From a virus: 31,723 nucleotides of DNA. Below, piece after piece: positions 29,750-31,723 of this stretch (its first letter is position 1; every line of letters begins with the position of its first letter). The position numbers and the translations under genes are program-made. Under the pieces are notes generated by a model that was given only the letters and a program-made list of their open reading frames with translations, did no database searches and was not told where the DNA came from. The DNA is taken from positions 1 to 31,723 of IMG/VR virus record IMGVR_UViG_3300019892_000002; one strand, 5' to 3'.

Positions 29750-30328
29750 ATGAATACACCTGATACAATTCCGTCTGGAGTAGGCATCGAAGAAATGATG
29801 AGAAGGGACCACCTCAATGTGTCTCGACAAAGTGACAACAACGATTTACACATCGGACCTTCATCGTTAGACTTTCATATCGCACCTGAAAAAGGTGCGG
29901 TTCAAGGTCAGAACACAGTCCGTGAAACAAAACAACCGATAAATCTTGATGATAAACGAACATATCCCGGTGTGACGTATCTTGACCGTGACCCAATACG
30001 ATTAGAGCCACATGAGTTTGCGCTGGCAACGACTGATGAATACTTTGAGTTAGATAAACAACTGATGGGATTCATGCACGGGCGGTCAAGTATCGGACGT
30101 GTTGGATTGTTCATCGAGAACGCTGGTCTAATTGACCGTGGATTCGAGGGACAACTGACGCTAGAGCTATTCAATGCAACTGCAAATGTGATTGAAATTC
30201 CGGCGTTCAAGCGTGTTGGACAGATTGCATTTTTCAGCCATGATTACGTTCTTGATGATGGCTACGATGGGAAGTATAACGAACAGGAAAGTATCACAAG
30301 TTCACGGGGGTATAGAGATGAAGACTGA
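29750..30328 (+). CDS. dcd: dCTP deaminase (dUTPase superfamily)
   Basis: 192 aa. GRSSIGRVGLF (111-121), AGLIDRGFEGQLTLELFN (125-142) with the catalytic-type Glu in TLEL, and a trailing VGQIAFF are the dCTP deaminase/dUTPase signatures. It makes dUMP/dUTP from dCTP for dTMP synthesis by ThyX. Length is standard for the family. Starts after a 59-nt gap. Its end overlaps the next membrane gene (ATG 30318). Confidence 0.92.
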   Translation: MNTPDTIPSGVGIEEMMRRDHLNVSRQSDNNDLHIGPSSLDFHIAPEKGAVQGQNTVRETKQPINLDDKRTYPGVTYLDRDPIRLEPHEFALATTDEYFELDKQLMGFMHGRSSIGRVGLFIENAGLIDRGFEGQLTLELFNATANVIEIPAFKRVGQIAFFSHDYVLDDGYDGKYNEQESITSSRGYRDED

Positions 30329-30530
30329 TGGTTTGACATCAGGACTTTTGTTTGGTGCAATAATAACTATTACATGGTATCTTTTTGTATATGGATTGGT
30401 CTTATTGAAGAACATACTTCTTGGAAATCCCATCAATGAGCTATTTTTACTTTTCTATTGTATTGCAGCTTTTGCTAGTGTAGCTCATGTTGTGTCATAC
30501 CGACGCAATCAGTGGTCACATAGACAATGA
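30318..30530 (+). CDS. small two-pass membrane protein (70 aa)
   Basis: Starts at ATG 30318 (MKTDGLTSGL), within the end of dcd and behind a purine-rich ACGGGGG stretch. Two hydrophobic helices (about 9-30 and 36-56), then a basic tail (RRNQWSHRQ). The frame further upstream lies inside dcd. Function unknown. Confidence 0.62.
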   Translation: MKTDGLTSGLLFGAIITITWYLFVYGLVLLKNILLGNPINELFLLFYCIAAFASVAHVVSYRRNQWSHRQ

Positions 30531-30775
30531 ATCAAGACTCAGACAAATTCACATCAGAAGAGCTTGCACGTAGAGTATCAAAAGCTGGTATTCTTATAGA
30601 CGAAGGACTGCTAGCTGAGTCATTATCTGTTTTCTTCCATGATAATGAAGTCAAAAATAGAGGTATGGCAGTACATAATGCACACGATAATATACTCGAA
30701 GCAATTGAAGATGAAACTGAAGAAATAGTCAAAGAGGAAGCAGAGCGAATGAGAGAAAAGTACGAATCTGTGTAA
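30527..30775 (+). CDS. helical acidic protein (82 aa)
   Basis: Coupled by a 4-nt overlap. It reads as a helix-rich protein with a long C-terminal charged helix (EEIVKEEAERMREKYESV) that may form a coiled coil. Last + strand gene of the window, followed by the terminator at 30782. Function unknown. Confidence 0.65.
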   Translation: MNQDSDKFTSEELARRVSKAGILIDEGLLAESLSVFFHDNEVKNRGMAVHNAHDNILEAIEDETEEIVKEEAERMREKYESV

Positions 30776-30781
30776 TGCACA

Positions 30782-30797
30782 GCTAAAAAATTTTAGC
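30782..30797. terminator. bidirectional terminator (7-bp inverted repeat)
   Basis: GCTAAAA 30782-30788 and TTTTAGC 30791-30797 form a perfect inverted repeat with A/T-rich flanks in the 27-nt gap between the convergent last + gene and the integrase. Symmetry allows it to act on both strands. Confidence 0.6.
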
Positions 30798-30802
30798 GAT
30801 AT

Positions 30803-31723
30803 TTAGTTGTCAGAAAATAAATTCTTTCGTTGGTGCATTTTTTCCAACTCGCTTCGTTTATCATAGTGTTTTTCAATAACACTTTCAGTTGAGTTGACTC
30901 GTTTTGAAATTGCGCTCTTATTTGTGCCATCTTCATCTTGCTTCAACCAGTGGGTGATACTCCCTCGTCTAACGGTATGTGGTGATATTGATGATGGGCA
31001 TTTACTTGCATCCTGAATAGTTTGTGCAGCTTCACAGTCTTTCATATCTCTATCATGTGGGCAATGTCCATCGTCATACATACATGGTCTTGATAGACTG
31101 TAGATATGCTCTCGAAGCATAGATATTGAAGAGCGTCCATGAGTGCTAGCAAACAGTGGTTCTCTGCCATACTCATCAGTTACGTCATGCCGTCGAGCTT
31201 GGATATAGTCTTGGAGTAGTGTCGTGTATGTATCATCGAGATACACCGGACGCTCGCCTTTTTGTTTATTCTTCAGTGGTGTGTCTTCTTCTGGTCGATG
31301 ACGTATTTCAACGTAGTTTCCACTTGGATGAAAGTCTTCGACATCAATAGCTCTCGCGCTGCCAATTCTCATGGAGGTGTGCCATAACAATCCGAACAGC
31401 GTGTGTCGGAAGCTCGCATATTTGAACTTAGAGAGGTAGTTCAAAATTAAGTTTGCACGGGATGTTTCCAGCCTCGTGTCCCGGGTGTTATCATCTGGAG
31501 TTGGCACTCGGACGTGTGAATGGATGCCTCGCTCGATGGCTCCATAGTCTTCTGCCCATTTGATGAACACTCTGAGTGTTGATAGCTGTGTCTGAACACT
31601 TACTGTATTCAGGTCGCCATCTGCTTGACGCCAATATCGGTAGTCTTGGAAGTGATGTGGTCGGAGCTCGGAGAGGGACTCCATGTGTTGTTGCTCAGTT
31701 TCACACCATCTGACAAAGTGATT
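30803..31723 (-). CDS. tyrosine recombinase/integrase, N-terminus beyond window edge
   Basis: 306 residues are visible, and the frame is still open at the right edge, so the true start is outside; ATG 31684 is probably internal. N-terminal SAM-like core-binding region (VSVQTQLSTLRVFIKWAEDYG). Catalytic Arg in TSMRIGSARA, His-x-x-Arg in SPHTVRRGSITHW, and Tyr in EKHYDKRSELEKM, the complete R-HxxR-Y set. A cysteine/histidine cluster (CMYDDGHCPHDRDMKDC) inserted between R and HxxR is common in haloarchaeal integrases. It would mediate integration or resolution; no att site is visible in the window. Confidence 0.9.
   Translation of the reverse strand, partial: NHFVRWCETEQQHMESLSELRPHHFQDYRYWRQADGDLNTVSVQTQLSTLRVFIKWAEDYGAIERGIHSHVRVPTPDDNTRDTRLETSRANLILNYLSKFKYASFRHTLFGLLWHTSMRIGSARAIDVEDFHPSGNYVEIRHRPEEDTPLKNKQKGERPVYLDDTYTTLLQDYIQARRHDVTDEYGREPLFASTHGRSSISMLREHIYSLSRPCMYDDGHCPHDRDMKDCEAAQTIQDASKCPSSISPHTVRRGSITHWLKQDEDGTNKSAISKRVNSTESVIEKHYDKRSELEKMHQRKNLFSDN

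Overview
The window looks like part of the genome of a halophilic archaeal virus, most likely a tailed virus or a provirus or integrative relative. The evidence is as follows. It is densely packed and almost entirely on the + strand. The proteins are strongly acidic. The promoters are TATA-box type, placed about 26-27 nt before start codons, which is the archaeal leaderless arrangement. The replication genes are archaeal in type: a PriS/PriL-like primase and a family B DNA polymerase. There is also a virus-style nucleotide toolkit (ThyX, MazG, dCTP deaminase, P-loop kinases). By eye the DNA is AT-rich, low for a haloarchaeal virus; a low-GC host such as a Haloquadratum-like or nanohaloarchaeal lineage is only a guess. 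No capsid, portal, terminase or tail gene is recognisable here.

Layout. Positions 1-13,533 (+) hold about 30 mostly small accessory genes. Recognisable ones are an HTH-HNH homing endonuclease, a GHKL ATPase fused to an HExxH metalloprotease domain, a SprT-like protease, an XPD/DinG-type iron-sulfur helicase, several zinc-ribbon proteins and tiny membrane proteins. Positions 13,564-14,557 (-) hold an ERCC4 nuclease and a TFB-like cyclin-fold protein. Positions 15,220-15,660 are non-coding, repeat-rich and G/T-skewed. Positions 15,811-26,628 (+) hold the replication block: an AAA+ ATPase, primase, HTH-phosphoesterase, Cas4/RecB-like nuclease, kinase and PolB. Positions 26,676-30,775 (+) hold nucleotide metabolism and small genes. 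Positions 30,803 to the right edge (-) hold a tyrosine integrase, separated from the rest by a bidirectional terminator.

The most remarkable feature is a family of 14 tRNA-like RNA modules between genes: 13 in the left 13 kb and one diverged copy at 15,716. Each has an acceptor-like stem whose two strands covary between copies, a D-loop-like GG segment, and a perfect T-arm with a TTCGATT or TTCGAGT loop, but no anticodon arm (39-45 nt in all). In the 13 left-hand copies this is followed by a second covarying hairpin (stem TGGCA/TGCCA, TGGTAG/CTACCA and so on) that ends 4-13 nt before the start codon of the next gene. I interpret the modules as mini-tRNA punctuation or leader elements: probable substrates for host RNase P and/or tRNase Z that would cut a long polycistronic transcript just upstream of each gene, leaving a hairpin-capped short leader. 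The structure is read directly from the sequence; the processing role is inference.

A second repeated control element is a promoter module (upstream motif TTAGAACCAACGA, TATA-like CTTTAAGT, conserved TCTTCCTCTATTATA, then ATG). It occurs at the divergent TFB-like/ERCC4 operon, twice in tandem in front of the replication block, and before the nucleotide-metabolism block. It probably drives a co-regulated set of viral transcripts. Most genes within the right-hand blocks overlap their neighbours by ATGA or TAATG junctions, indicating translational coupling; the left block uses the tRNA-like modules between its coupled clusters.
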